Both the position numbers and the translations under genes were made by a program. A stretch of 43,098 nucleotides of DNA from Rubrivivax sp. Lineage in GTDB: Bacteria > Pseudomonadota > Gammaproteobacteria > Burkholderiales > Burkholderiaceae_C. This document shows, in pieces, positions 10,101-17,574 of the stretch (position 1 is the stretch's first letter; each line of letters starts with the position of its first letter). The stretch lies in assembly GCA_021298085.1 (NCBI GenBank), contig JAJTDE010000017.1:1-43098 (forward strand), written 5' to 3'. The notes beneath the pieces are model-generated. The model searched no databases. It had not been told where the DNA came from and was given only the letters and a program-made list of their open reading frames with translations.

Positions 10101-10454
10101 GTGCGCTGGATGCTGCCCGAGGCCGAATCCATCCCGCTGGCCTTGTCGCTGAACGAGTTGCTGATCAACGCGGTGCGGCATGGGGGCTGCACGGCTGGGG
10201 CGGGTGTGGTGCGCTGCACCGTGGTGTCCAGCGACCAGGAGGTGCGCATCGACATCCTCAACCCGGGCCGCCTGCCCAAGGACTTCGAGCTCAAGCCAGG
10301 CCCTTCGGCCATGCACGGCCTCGGGCTGGTCAGGGCGCTGCTGCCTCGCCGGGCGGCCACCCTGGAGATGGGCGACGGTGAGGCGGGTGTGCTGACCCGC
10401 CTGACCTTGCGCCCACCCAGCGTCCAGCGGCAGGTGCCTGACACGCCGGTCTGA
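7149..10454 (+). CDS. Soluble sensor histidine kinase, six PAS-like domains and HisKA_2
   Basis: The 1101-residue protein has no membrane segment, so it should sense in the cytoplasm. PAS-like repeats begin near residues 21, 130, 372, 502, 624 and 755 (for example LDGSPVGIAYLKQGRLMRCN and METAPLAIAVFDAATLQIVE). The kinase part starts with QREMLVKEVHHRIKNNLQG; this EVHHRIKNN pattern marks the HisKA_2 family, with His898/899 at the phosphorylation site. The ATPase domain shows SLNELLINAVRHG near residue 1000 and GLGLVRALLP near 1057. HisKA_2 kinases often act with ANTAR regulators, and a REC-ANTAR gene follows within 90 bases. Ligands of the PAS domains cannot be read from sequence. Confidence 0.9.
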   Translation: MLAETDAPQAPAAPVLGWAEGCPTPALELSAQGAVVQVNAALTAWLGWSLADLRNQPLSHWMPDTAALPDAFAMAGTPEDVLVLGRDGHRHWARVWCQPTSDNGLRCALVDCSEEHRLRAEVERARAEQRLWFDLSPSGKVVFDAQGLILRSNAVFDNWVGRTPVTLADLSSPLQALLGWEDGRLRADLRPGFPPVETWAELDDVQAGPQRLQARLQACSAEQGEQRVVAVVVDHSADAQHELATLRQEALVQAAGVEVVRLEALGPARARALLGARGVSSAQIPALPLVSLPAVTAVGLEPSGAERLRAAWQNGLRGEVRYGLAHAQLGRRRYLTQVQPARLGNGAIGATFVTLDVTDRERERHEREELLRELTTILDGSPVGIAYLKQGRLMRCNLRFERMLGFTPGAAAGLALTELLQLRGSGCDGVDHALAALLANHAADVELALPELDPHGLPVGNHRWYSMALRPASGEQLAPEAVVVLNDITRLREQQSEVERALRERELMFNQSDVAIAWVRQGRVVRANPALTEMTGLRPAELADCPLESLFVAGDAQPLNADARTWLTLRGRHSGEYRLQPRLGAPRWVQVSLRQADSRNHQSDLICAMVDVDERQRAREALQQLAGRTRAVLDSVLVGIVTLGEAGIEWMNRSARRMFAGELQDFLGLQLSCVATPDPDHPLARTDWLQRLGDGESEIFECRLQARDGREFWVVGNAVAMPREAMGGRQVTFALLDIEARRQAEVRVSSAKASLQRLMETAPLAIAVFDAATLQIVECNQGAAGFFGRPVPELLGRTPEDGLALPEQAAALRASLELARDTPEGVRREISQAAIPGAAAQRWDTRFVHLDSPKVPGAAEGAGQILLLANDVTELRLAEQARLDAAIAQREMLVKEVHHRIKNNLQGVAGLLQQTAQRRPEMREALQEAIGQVQAIAQVYGLQVGAAGPMELLGVLRAVAGTVQRSLGALIEVGLAPSAEPRALVRWMLPEAESIPLALSLNELLINAVRHGGCTAGAGVVRCTVVSSDQEVRIDILNPGRLPKDFELKPGPSAMHGLGLVRALLPRRAATLEMGDGEAGVLTRLTLRPPSVQRQVPDTPV

Positions 10455-10541
10455 CGCCGCCAGCCCGATGCCGACGAGCCAGGACGGCTGTTGCGTCGGC
10501 GCGTGTCCAGGGCAAGCACCTTGGGCCACAATCCGCACAGT

Positions 10542-11210
10542 ATGTTCACGATGAGTTCCCGCAACCAGATCGCCGATGGCCACTCGGCCGCCGACGGTGC
10601 CGAGCCCTCCAAGGGCAAGATCCTGGTGGTCGACGACGACCGCCTGGTGCTGGCGACGGTGGTGCATGGTCTGGCCAGCGCTGGCTACCACGTGATCGAT
10701 GCCGACAACGGTGACGACGCCATCCTGCTGGCGCGCGAGCACAAGCCCGACCTGGCCCTGCTGGACATCCGCATGGATGGCAAGTCGGGCCTGGAGGTGG
10801 CCGAATACCTGCGGGATGTCGGCCACACGCCCTTTGTCTTCCTGTCGGCCTTCTCCGATGACGCCACCGTGGCCCGCGTCACGCAGCTCGGCGCACTGGC
10901 GTACCTGGTCAAGCCACTGGATGTCGGACAGATCCTGCCCACGGTCGACGCGGCCTTTGAGCGTGCCCGCGCCTTGCGACGCCAGGAGCCACTGGCGGCG
11001 GCGCCAGTGGATTCCGTTGACGATGCGGCCGACGCGCTGTCGCAGCCCGTGGCCTTGGCCGTGGGTGTGCTGATGCACCGCTTTTCCCAGACCCGCGGCG
11101 ACGCCCTGGCTCGTCTGCGGCGCCATGCCGCCGCCGAGGGCCGCAGCTTGCGCGTTCAGGCCGAGCGGGTCATTGCGGCGGTGGAAGACCTGGCGAGCCC
11201 TGAAGGGTGA
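10542..11210 (+). CDS. REC-ANTAR response regulator (antiterminator type)
   Basis: The receiver domain (residues about 24-140) has KILVVDDDRLV, the phospho-acceptor Asp75 in LALLDIRMDG, and AYLVKPLD with the conserved Lys. The C-terminal 55 residues (ALAVGVLMHRFSQTRGDAL..., LRVQAERVIAAVE) match the ANTAR helical RNA-binding domain, which allows read-through of terminators when phosphorylated in NasT/AmiR/PdtaR-type proteins. It follows the HisKA_2 kinase gene, so the two probably pair. ATG 10542 is preferred; ATG 10551 is possible, and the longer in-frame start at 10491 gives no conserved residues. CACAAT lies 9 bases before ATG 10542. The last 41 bases overlap the convergent kinase gene tail to tail. 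Confidence 0.9.
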   Translation: MFTMSSRNQIADGHSAADGAEPSKGKILVVDDDRLVLATVVHGLASAGYHVIDADNGDDAILLAREHKPDLALLDIRMDGKSGLEVAEYLRDVGHTPFVFLSAFSDDATVARVTQLGALAYLVKPLDVGQILPTVDAAFERARALRRQEPLAAAPVDSVDDAADALSQPVALAVGVLMHRFSQTRGDALARLRRHAAAEGRSLRVQAERVIAAVEDLASPEG

Positions 11211-12195
11211 AGTAGAAGCGGGCCCCGCGGCCGGGCTCGGCTTCGGCCCACACCTGGCCGCCGTGGCGCCTGACGATGCGCTGCACCGACGCCAGCCCCA
11301 GCCCCGTGCCGGGAAAGTCGCTCTGCCCGTGCAGGCGCTGGAACAGCCCGAAGAGCTTGGCCGACGCACGCATGTCGAAGCCCGCGCCGTTGTCGGCCAC
11401 CTCGAACACGGGGACGCCGTTGTGCTGCCGCGCCGTGAAGCTGATGCGTGACGGTGTGGCGCGCTGGCTGTACTTCCAGGCATTGCCGAGCAGGTTCTCC
11501 AGCAGCTGTCGCAGCTGCGTTGGGTCACCCTCGGCCCAGATGTCCGGCTGGATGTTCACCTCGGCGTGGCGCTGCGGCTGGTTGCGGCGCAGGTCCTCGA
11601 GGACGAAGCCAGCCAGCTGAGACAGCTGAACCGCCTCACGCTGCAAGGGCACGTGTGACAGCTGGGCCAGCGTGATCATGCCCTCGATCATCGTGTGCAT
11701 CCGCGTGGCAGCACCGAGCAGGCGGTCCAGGTGGTCGTTGCCAATGCGGTCGAGCTGGCGGCCGTAGTCTTCCTTGAGGATGCGGGCAAAACCCTCGACC
11801 ACGCGCAGCGGCGCACGCAGGTCGTGGGACATCGCATAGGCAAACGCCTGGGCTTCGGTGTCGGGTGTCGGATTGGAAGCCGCGGTGGCCGACGTGCCAT
11901 GCACCGCGGCAGCGGCCTGGCGTGCGGGCTGCGGGAGGCTGACGGCGGGGGCCGAGGCCACCGGCCCTGCAAGCCCCGCCGACGGGCGCTGGCTGCGGTC
12001 TGACCGTTCGCTGCGCTGACGGGCCTGGGCACGGCCCTCGCGCAAGCCCACCCAGCGCCCGAGCTGCCAGGCCAGCAGCGCCACCAGCACCAGCGCCACT
12101 GATGCAAACAGCCACGGACCCAAACGCTCCAGTGCATCGGCGGCCGTCATGACCTCGGCCGCCGGCCGGGGTGGGGTGATGACTGCGGGCCGCAT
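11170..12195 (-). CDS. Membrane sensor histidine kinase (HisKA/HATPase)
   Basis: Up to 341 residues. One membrane helix near the N-terminus (LFASVALVLVALLAWQLG) is followed by a Pro/Ala-rich linker. The dimerisation domain has AYAMSHDLRAPLRVVEGFA, with His124 (341-residue numbering) as phospho-acceptor, as in phytochrome-like kinases. The ATPase domain shows LLENLLGNAWKYS, VADNGAGFD and GTGLGLASV. There is no recognisable sensor domain. It is divergent from the Hpt and REC-GGDEF-EAL genes and may feed them. The start is uncertain: ATG 12195 lies 7 bases after a TACAAT hexamer, which would make it leaderless; ATG 12150 is the alternative (326 residues). The 3' end overlaps the ANTAR gene by 41 bases. 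Confidence 0.88.
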   Translation of the reverse strand: MRPAVITPPRPAAEVMTAADALERLGPWLFASVALVLVALLAWQLGRWVGLREGRAQARQRSERSDRSQRPSAGLAGPVASAPAVSLPQPARQAAAAVHGTSATAASNPTPDTEAQAFAYAMSHDLRAPLRVVEGFARILKEDYGRQLDRIGNDHLDRLLGAATRMHTMIEGMITLAQLSHVPLQREAVQLSQLAGFVLEDLRRNQPQRHAEVNIQPDIWAEGDPTQLRQLLENLLGNAWKYSQRATPSRISFTARQHNGVPVFEVADNGAGFDMRASAKLFGLFQRLHGQSDFPGTGLGLASVQRIVRRHGGQVWAEAEPGRGARFYFTLQGSPGLPPPQ

Positions 12196-12202
12196 CGGCG
12201 CG

Positions 12203-12208
12203 ATTGTA
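12203..12208 (-). promoter_or_regulatory. Candidate -10 hexamer before the sensor kinase
   Basis: TACAAT reads on the minus strand at 12208-12203, a good -10 match. TCGGCA lies 17 bases upstream as a modest -35. Transcription would begin close to ATG 12195, implying a leaderless mRNA. This rests on consensus matching only. Confidence 0.4.
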
Positions 12209-12374
12209 GGCAGCGCCGATCGCTGGTGCCGACGCTGCTCAAGTGCACTGCTACGCCTGCCGAAACCCGCTTAGGCCCTGGCTGGAACGCCATGCAGCCC
12301 AGCATCCCACCCAGCTGCCGGTTCGGTTCCTGGTGGACGCTTCTGTAACATCTCAGTGACAATTGAGCGACGCC

Positions 12375-12830
12375 ATGACTGCAGCACCCCCCCTTGCCGA
12401 CACGCCTTCCGAGGCCCAAGCGCCGACCCCGTTGTCTGCCCTTGCGCCGGATGCTGCCGTGCTGGATGCGCAGGCGCTGGCTCAGCTGCATCAGCTTGAT
12501 CCGCAGGGCCACAGCGGCATCGTCAGACGGGTGCTGCAGACGTACCAGCGTTCCCTCGAACGGTTTGTGGCCGACGTTGACCATGCCCGCGCCGCTGCCG
12601 ATCACCCGGCCCTGGCCCGCTTGACCCACACGCTGAGGTCGTCATCGGCCAGCGTGGGCGCCATGCAACTGTCCGTCCTGTGCAAGCGCATCGAGACCGG
12701 CATTCGCGGTCAGCAGCTCGATGAGCTGCCCGTACTGTTGGATGCACTTCGGTTGGAGAGTGGGCGCGTGCAAACCGCGTTGGCGGCTATGCTGGTCGAC
12801 TTGGGTCACGCTCCTCCAACCGCTCCATAA
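12375..12830 (+). CDS. Hpt-domain phosphotransfer protein
   Basis: The 151-residue protein carries a histidine phosphotransfer domain over residues 45-135: VRRVLQTYQRSLERFVADVDHA, then ARLTHTLRSSSASVGA, where His85 is the expected phosphate carrier in the HxLKGSS-like motif. Hpt proteins relay phosphate between receivers and have no kinase activity. The N-terminal 35 residues are Ala/Pro-rich and probably disordered. The gene ends 17 bases before the REC-GGDEF-EAL gene and diverges from a histidine kinase, so a kinase-Hpt-REC relay is likely. ATG 12375 is preferred to the in-frame TTG at 12363; GACAAT at 12358-12363 could be a -10 element. Confidence 0.88.
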   Translation: MTAAPPLADTPSEAQAPTPLSALAPDAAVLDAQALAQLHQLDPQGHSGIVRRVLQTYQRSLERFVADVDHARAAADHPALARLTHTLRSSSASVGAMQLSVLCKRIETGIRGQQLDELPVLLDALRLESGRVQTALAAMLVDLGHAPPTAP

Positions 12831-12847
12831 AGACCAACGCCCTGACG

Positions 12848-15094
12848 ATGGCTGTCAGCCCTGTCACCTCCGCGGAACTGCCGGCACGTGTGCTGCTGGT
12901 GGACGACGACGAGGTCAACCTGCTGTTGACCAGTGCAGCCTTGCGTGAACGGGGTTTTGACGTGACCGCGGTGGCTTCCGGCGAAGCGGGTTTGCAACAA
13001 CTTGTGAGCCAATTTCCCGACGTGGTGCTGCTCGACGCCCTGATGCCGGGGCTGGATGGGTTTGAGGTGTGCCAGCGTCTTCGGCAATTGCCCGGCCAAG
13101 AACACACGCCGGTGCTGATGCTGACCGGCCTGGACGACGAGGCCTCCATCGAGCGCGCCTACCAGGCCGGGGCGACCGACTTCTTCATCAAGAGTACCCA
13201 GTGGAGCCTGCTGGCCGGGCGCCTGCGCCACTTGCTGCGGGCTGGGCGCACGCGGCGCGAACTGGAAGCGAGCAAGTCCAAGCTGGCGCGTGCACAGGAT
13301 CTGGCCCGCATGGGCAGCCTGGAATGGCGCCGTGTACCCGGTTCTCGCACCGGCCGGTTGGAGGTGTCTGCCGAAGCGCAGCGTGTCTTTGGCCAGACAC
13401 CGGTCAGGCAGCTGTCGGTGCGCCAGGTGCTGCGCATGGTGGAGCGCGATAACCGCCGCACCCTGCTGCGCATGCTGACGGAAACCCAGGCCCACGGCGG
13501 CGTGCTGGCGGCTGACCTGGTCATCACACTTCCCGATGGCCGCGTGCGCATCGTCCACGTGGAGGCCGAGCCCGAATACAGCGAGCAGGGTGTCGACGAA
13601 GGTTATACCGGTGTGGTGCAGGACGTCACCGACCGCCGCACCGCCGAGGACAAGATCCGGCACTTGGCCAACTACGATTCGTTGACGGGCCTGCCCAATC
13701 GGCGTCAGCTGATGTGGCGCACCGAACGTGCGCTCGACCACGCCCGCCAGCATGGCCACCAGTGTGCCGTGCTGCTCATCGACCTGGACCGCTTCAAGCT
13801 CATCAACGACACGCTGGGCCATTCGGCCGGTGACGACATGCTCTGCGAGGTGGCCAACCGCCTGCGCGCCTGCGTGCGTCACTCCGAGCAGGTGTCCGAG
13901 GAATCGCTCGACGCTGCTGGCGCACGTGCGCACCGCGTGCTGGAAGGCGCGGGCCGACTGGGCGGTGACGAGTTCATCGCGCTGCTGCCGGACGTGCACG
14001 ACGAGCAGGACGCCCAGCGGGTGGCCATGCGCATCCTGGAGAGCCTGCGCGAACCCATGTTGGTCGGTGGGCAGGAGTGGTTCACCACCGCCAGCGTGGG
14101 CATCGCGATGTACCCGCGCGATGGTCTGTCGGTGCTCGACCTGCTGCGCAGCTCCGACGTCGCCATGTACGCGGTCAAGGCCGCCGGGCGCAATGGCGCC
14201 ATCCAGTATTCGCCCATGCTGGCCGGCAAGGGCCGCGAGAAGCTCGAGCTGGAAACGGCGCTGTACAAGGCGCTGGAGCGCCAGGAGCTGGTGCTGTACT
14301 ACCAGCCCAAGGTGGACGTCCGCTCTGCCCGCATGGTGGGTGTGGAAGCCCTGATGCGTTGGCAGCGCGGTGACAAGCTGGTGCCTCCAGGCGATTTCAT
14401 TCCCTTGGCCGAAGAGTCAGGGCTGATCGTGCCGATGTCGGAATGGGCGCTGCGCGAGGCGGCCCGCCAGGCCAAGCTGTGGTCGGACAGTTTTGGCTTT
14501 GCCGACGCCATCGCGGTGAACATGCCGTCGCGTGTGGTCGAACGCCACGACCTCATCAACCACATTCACGCGGCGGTGAGTGCCCATGGCCTACCGCACC
14601 GCGCCATCCAGCTGGAGCTGACGGAAACGGGCCTGATGAAGGAGCTGCAGAACGTCGTGTCATCGCTGCACCGGCTCAACGAGATGGGGGTGGAGATTGC
14701 GGTGGACGACTTTGGCACCGGGTATTCGTCGCTCGCCTACCTGACCACACTGCCCATCTCCGAACTCAAGATCGACCGCAGCTTTGTGCGCGACATCGGT
14801 GTCACGCCCCAGAGCAGCGCGGTGGTCACCGCCATCATCGCGTTGTCGCGCTCGCTGGGCTTGCGGGTGGTGGCCGAAGGGGTGGAAAGCCTGCGCCAGA
14901 TGGAGGTGCTCCACCGCCTGGGCTGCTTCGTGATGCAGGGTTTCCTGTTCAGCCGCCCCTTGCCGCCGCTTCAACTGGAAGAGTGGCTGCAGAACACCAT
15001 GCGGCCGCGCAAGGCGCCCTGGATGAACTGGCAGGACAAGGAACCGAACGTGATTCCGCTGCTGCGGCCGGCAGTGGGCGGCGCTGGCGACTGA
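12848..15094 (+). CDS. REC-PAS-GGDEF-EAL c-di-GMP signalling protein
   Basis: The 748-residue cytoplasmic protein begins with a receiver (RVLLVDDDEVN, Asp63 in VVLLDALMPG), then a PAS-like region (about 145-265) and a GGDEF domain (LANYDSLTGLPNRRQL; intact GGDEF at 372-376). An insert of about 20 residues precedes the GGDEF loop. The EAL domain has E500-A-L, ELTETGLM, DDFGTGYSS, LKIDRSFV and VVAEGVES, so the metal and substrate residues look intact. Both synthesis and breakdown of c-di-GMP are possible; which dominates cannot be read from sequence. It follows the Hpt gene by 17 bases, which suggests that Hpt phosphate controls it. Confidence 0.93.
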   Translation: MAVSPVTSAELPARVLLVDDDEVNLLLTSAALRERGFDVTAVASGEAGLQQLVSQFPDVVLLDALMPGLDGFEVCQRLRQLPGQEHTPVLMLTGLDDEASIERAYQAGATDFFIKSTQWSLLAGRLRHLLRAGRTRRELEASKSKLARAQDLARMGSLEWRRVPGSRTGRLEVSAEAQRVFGQTPVRQLSVRQVLRMVERDNRRTLLRMLTETQAHGGVLAADLVITLPDGRVRIVHVEAEPEYSEQGVDEGYTGVVQDVTDRRTAEDKIRHLANYDSLTGLPNRRQLMWRTERALDHARQHGHQCAVLLIDLDRFKLINDTLGHSAGDDMLCEVANRLRACVRHSEQVSEESLDAAGARAHRVLEGAGRLGGDEFIALLPDVHDEQDAQRVAMRILESLREPMLVGGQEWFTTASVGIAMYPRDGLSVLDLLRSSDVAMYAVKAAGRNGAIQYSPMLAGKGREKLELETALYKALERQELVLYYQPKVDVRSARMVGVEALMRWQRGDKLVPPGDFIPLAEESGLIVPMSEWALREAARQAKLWSDSFGFADAIAVNMPSRVVERHDLINHIHAAVSAHGLPHRAIQLELTETGLMKELQNVVSSLHRLNEMGVEIAVDDFGTGYSSLAYLTTLPISELKIDRSFVRDIGVTPQSSAVVTAIIALSRSLGLRVVAEGVESLRQMEVLHRLGCFVMQGFLFSRPLPPLQLEEWLQNTMRPRKAPWMNWQDKEPNVIPLLRPAVGGAGD

Positions 15095-15104
15095 ACCTGC
15101 GCGT

Positions 15105-15968
15105 TCAGGCCCTCAGCACCCGTTCATTCAGCACTTCCCACACCGGTGTCAGCCGGCCCTGCAGCGGTGGCAGTGAACCCATCTCGCAGCGGCTTTCTCC
15201 GGGGCCATGGAAATCGCTGCCGCGGGAGGCCAGCAGGTCGAATTCCAGCGCCATGTCGGCGTACTTCAGGCGTTCGGCATCGGAGTGGCTGCCCGTCATC
15301 ACTTCCACCGCACGCCCGCCATGGGCCATGAATTCGGTGAACAGCGCGTACTCCTCGGTGGGGCTGAACCCGTAGCGCCCTGGGTGGGCAATGACGGCCG
15401 TGCCACCGGCCTGCGTGATCCAGCTCACCGCGTCGCCCAGGCCCGCCCAGCGGTGCGGCACATAACCCGGCTTGCCATCGGCCAGGTAGCGGCTGAAGAC
15501 CTCGTGGACCGAGCCACAGATGCCGGTTTCCAGGATGTAGCGGGCAAAGTGCGTGCGTGAGATCAGGTCGGGGTTGCCCACGTACTTCAGCGCACCCTCG
15601 AAGGCGCCCTTCACGCCCACCTTGGCCAGCTCGTCGGCCATCTCGCGGGCGCGTTCCGCGCGGCCACCGCGGGTGGCGGCAAGGCCAGCCTGCAGGGCGG
15701 CGTCGTGGTGGTCAAACCCCAGGCCGACGATGTGCACCGTCTTGCCGGCAAAGGTGACCGAGATCTCCACCCCCGTGAGCATGTCGAGCCCGAGCGCGTG
15801 GGCCGCCGCAATCGCTGGTGCCTGGCCGCCCAGCTCGTCGTGGTCGGTCAGGGCCCAAAGCTCGACGCCTTGGTCGACGGCGCGTTGCGCCAGGGTTTCA
15901 GGTGTCAGGGTGCCATCCGAAACCACGGAGTGGCAGTGCAGGTCGGCATTCAGCAGGTGGGTACTCAC
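15105..15968 (-). CDS. PHP-domain phosphoesterase, RNase AM/TrpH-YciV type
   Basis: The 287-residue protein has the PHP metal-binding motifs in order: DLHCHSVVSDGTLTP near the N-terminus, LTDHDELGG, GVEISV, VIAHPGRY and GSDFHG. This set and length fit the family of E. coli YciV (RNase AM, 3',5'-nucleotide bisphosphate phosphatase), which acts on 5' ends of RNA or on pAp. The start is GTG at 15968; an ATG is not available nearby. TAGAAT lies 6 bases upstream. It is the last gene of the lol operon strand run, 23 bases after the lolE-like stop. The exact substrate in this organism is inferred from family only. Confidence 0.9.
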   Translation of the reverse strand: MSTHLLNADLHCHSVVSDGTLTPETLAQRAVDQGVELWALTDHDELGGQAPAIAAAHALGLDMLTGVEISVTFAGKTVHIVGLGFDHHDAALQAGLAATRGGRAERAREMADELAKVGVKGAFEGALKYVGNPDLISRTHFARYILETGICGSVHEVFSRYLADGKPGYVPHRWAGLGDAVSWITQAGGTAVIAHPGRYGFSPTEEYALFTEFMAHGGRAVEVMTGSHSDAERLKYADMALEFDLLASRGSDFHGPGESRCEMGSLPPLQGRLTPVWEVLNERVLRA

Positions 15969-15991
15969 CCGCCGATTCTAGGAAACCTGGG

Positions 15992-17326
15992 TCAGGCTTC
16001 GTGCCGCAAGGCCTCCGCCGGCTCCACGCGGCTGGCGCGCCAGCTGGGGTAGAGCGTAGACAGCAGGGCCAGCGCCATGGACACCAGCGCAATCGGCACG
16101 ATGTCGCTGGCCAGCGGCAGGCTGGGCATCTTCGACAGCAGGTAGACATTGCCTGGCAGCAGCGAGGTGCCCAGCAGGCGTTCGATCGCGGGCACGATGA
16201 CGTCGATGTTCAGCGACACCAGCAGCCCCAGCGCCACGCCGCCCACCGTGCCGATCAGGCCCGCCATCGCCCCCTGCACGACAAAGATGCCCATCACCGA
16301 GCCCGGGCTGGCCCCCAGCGTGCGCAGGATGGCGATGTCGGCGCGCTTGTCGGTGACGGTCATCACCAAGGTGCTGACGAGGTTGAAGGCCGCGACCGCC
16401 ACGATCAGCGTCAGGATGAGACCGAGCATGCGCTTTTGCTGCGCCACCGCGGCAAACCAGTGGCGGTTGCTGTCGGTCCAGTCGCGCACGAGGGCGCTGC
16501 CCTGTACCGCGGTGGCCAGCCGTCGAGACACCGTCGGCGCCTGATCGGGATCTTTCAGGCGCAGGCGCACGCCCTGCTGGGCACGGCCGTCGCTGAGCGA
16601 CAGCACGTCGGCACGGTGCATCAGCGCCCAGGCCTCGTCGTACTGGTAGTGCCCGGTCTCGAAGGTGCCGGCTACCTGCAGCGTGAGAGTGCGCGGCGCC
16701 CTCGCGCGGGCCGTGGCACCCTCAGGGGCCTGCTCAGCCGTGGTGGCCTGGCCAGGGCGGGCTCCCTCCGGCGGTGGCAGCACCAGCGCGACGCTGTCAC
16801 CGGGCTTGAGCTGCAAGGCCCGGGCCAGTTCGGCGCCCAGCAGCACCTGCGAGCGGCCGGGTTGCAGCCGCGCCAGCAGCGGCTGCTCGCCAGCGCCCAG
16901 CCGACGGGCCAGCGAGGTGACCTGCACCTCCTGCGCCGGCTCGATCCCGTTGACCCACACACCGCGCATGCGTTCGCCGCGGCCCAGCAGACCCTGGACA
17001 GCCGCGTAAGGCGCAGCACCGGTCACGTCGGCATCCCGACGCAGCGTGGCCTGCAGGGCCGCCAGATCGGGCGGTTGCGGGCCGACGGCGATGGCCTCGG
17101 CATGGCCGATCACGTCCAGCATGCGCTCTCGCACTTCCTGCTGAAAGCCGTTCATCACCGACAGCACGACAATCAGGGCCGCCACGCCCAGCGTGATGCC
17201 CACGACCGACAGCAGGGCGATGAAACTCACGAAGCCACCGCGCCGCTGGCCGCGCAGGTAGCGCCAGCCGATCTGCCATTCGAATGGCGCGCCGCCACGC
17301 GCAGTGGCCGGCGGTGGCACGCTCAC
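15992..17326 (-). CDS. lolE: LolC/LolE-family lipoprotein-releasing permease (second copy)
   Basis: The 444-residue protein has the four-helix MacB/LolCE layout. An N-terminal helix follows [12 protein letters not shown] ([28 protein letters not shown] in part), a large periplasmic domain spans about 60-290, and three C-terminal helices start at [31 protein letters not shown] and the [18 protein letters not shown] ending are typical. It works with LolD to lift lipoproteins from the inner membrane. The LolE name is positional (lolC-lolD-lolE order), not proven. Its GTG start overlaps the stop of the small immunity-like gene by four bases (GTGA), so translation is probably coupled to the toxin cassette. 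Confidence 0.88.
   Translation of the reverse strand: MSVPPPATARGGAPFEWQIGWRYLRGQRRGGFVSFIALLSVVGITLGVAALIVVLSVMNGFQQEVRERMLDVIGHAEAIAVGPQPPDLAALQATLRRDADVTGAAPYAAVQGLLGRGERMRGVWVNGIEPAQEVQVTSLARRLGAGEQPLLARLQPGRSQVLLGAELARALQLKPGDSVALVLPPPEGARPGQATTAEQAPEGATARARAPRTLTLQVAGTFETGHYQYDEAWALMHRADVLSLSDGRAQQGVRLRLKDPDQAPTVSRRLATAVQGSALVRDWTDSNRHWFAAVAQQKRMLGLILTLIVAVAAFNLVSTLVMTVTDKRADIAILRTLGASPGSVMGIFVVQGAMAGLIGTVGGVALGLLVSLNIDVIVPAIERLLGTSLLPGNVYLLSKMPSLPLASDIVPIALVSMALALLSTLYPSWRASRVEPAEALRHEA
16272..16419. repeat. 148-bp direct repeat within the two lol permease genes (copy A)
   Basis: Bases 16272-16419 match 20137-20284 without gaps. I count about 15 differences in 148 positions. The stretch encodes the conserved [14 protein letters not shown]...MGIFVVQG region in both permeases. 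It marks recent or constrained duplication, and the two copies flank lolD plus the toxin cassette. Recombination between them would remove lolD as well. Confidence 0.75.
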
Positions 17327-17574
17327 GGCAGCACCTGCCCGTACTCGGCTTGCAGCAGCTCACGCAGCTGTTGGAGAAACGCGTCGACAGCCGCTGCCTC
17401 CGTGGCGTAGGCCTGGCGGTGGCGGTACGCGCCACGCTCGGAGTAGTAGGTGGTCCAGGCGCCGTCGATGAACCCGACGCCGTCGACCTCGCCGGCCCCC
17501 AGTTCCTGGATCACGTACAGGTGCTCGGGAACCTGGTGCTGCTGCAGGTAGGTCTTGAGTTCGTCGATCGTCAT
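17323..17574 (-). CDS. Small probable immunity protein for the TNT toxin
   Basis: The 83-residue acidic protein (MTIDELKTYLQQHQVPEHLY..., GAWTTYYSERGAYRH..., DAFLQQLRELLQAEYGQVLP) has no signal peptide or membrane helix. It starts inside the toxin stop codon (ATGA, 17571-17574), the usual arrangement of a toxin and its immunity gene. The pattern of a short helix, then Y..-GxW.-YYSERG and a C-terminal helix resembles small proteins I recall next to TNT toxins in other bacteria; this was not checked. If correct it binds the NADase and blocks self-poisoning. Its stop overlaps the following lolE-like GTG start. Independent evidence of activity is absent. Confidence 0.7.
   Translation of the reverse strand: MTIDELKTYLQQHQVPEHLYVIQELGAGEVDGVGFIDGAWTTYYSERGAYRHRQAYATEAAAVDAFLQQLRELLQAEYGQVLP

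Noticed and set aside
9702..11528. 608-codon minus frame overlapping the PAS kinase and ANTAR genes
   Set aside because: It is the shadow of two clear genes in other frames. Only its first residues cover the region of the real histidine kinase, in a different frame.
12806..13999. 397-codon open frame on the minus strand opposite the REC-GGDEF-EAL gene
   Set aside because: It is antisense to receiver and GGDEF motifs and rich in His/Gln/Arg.
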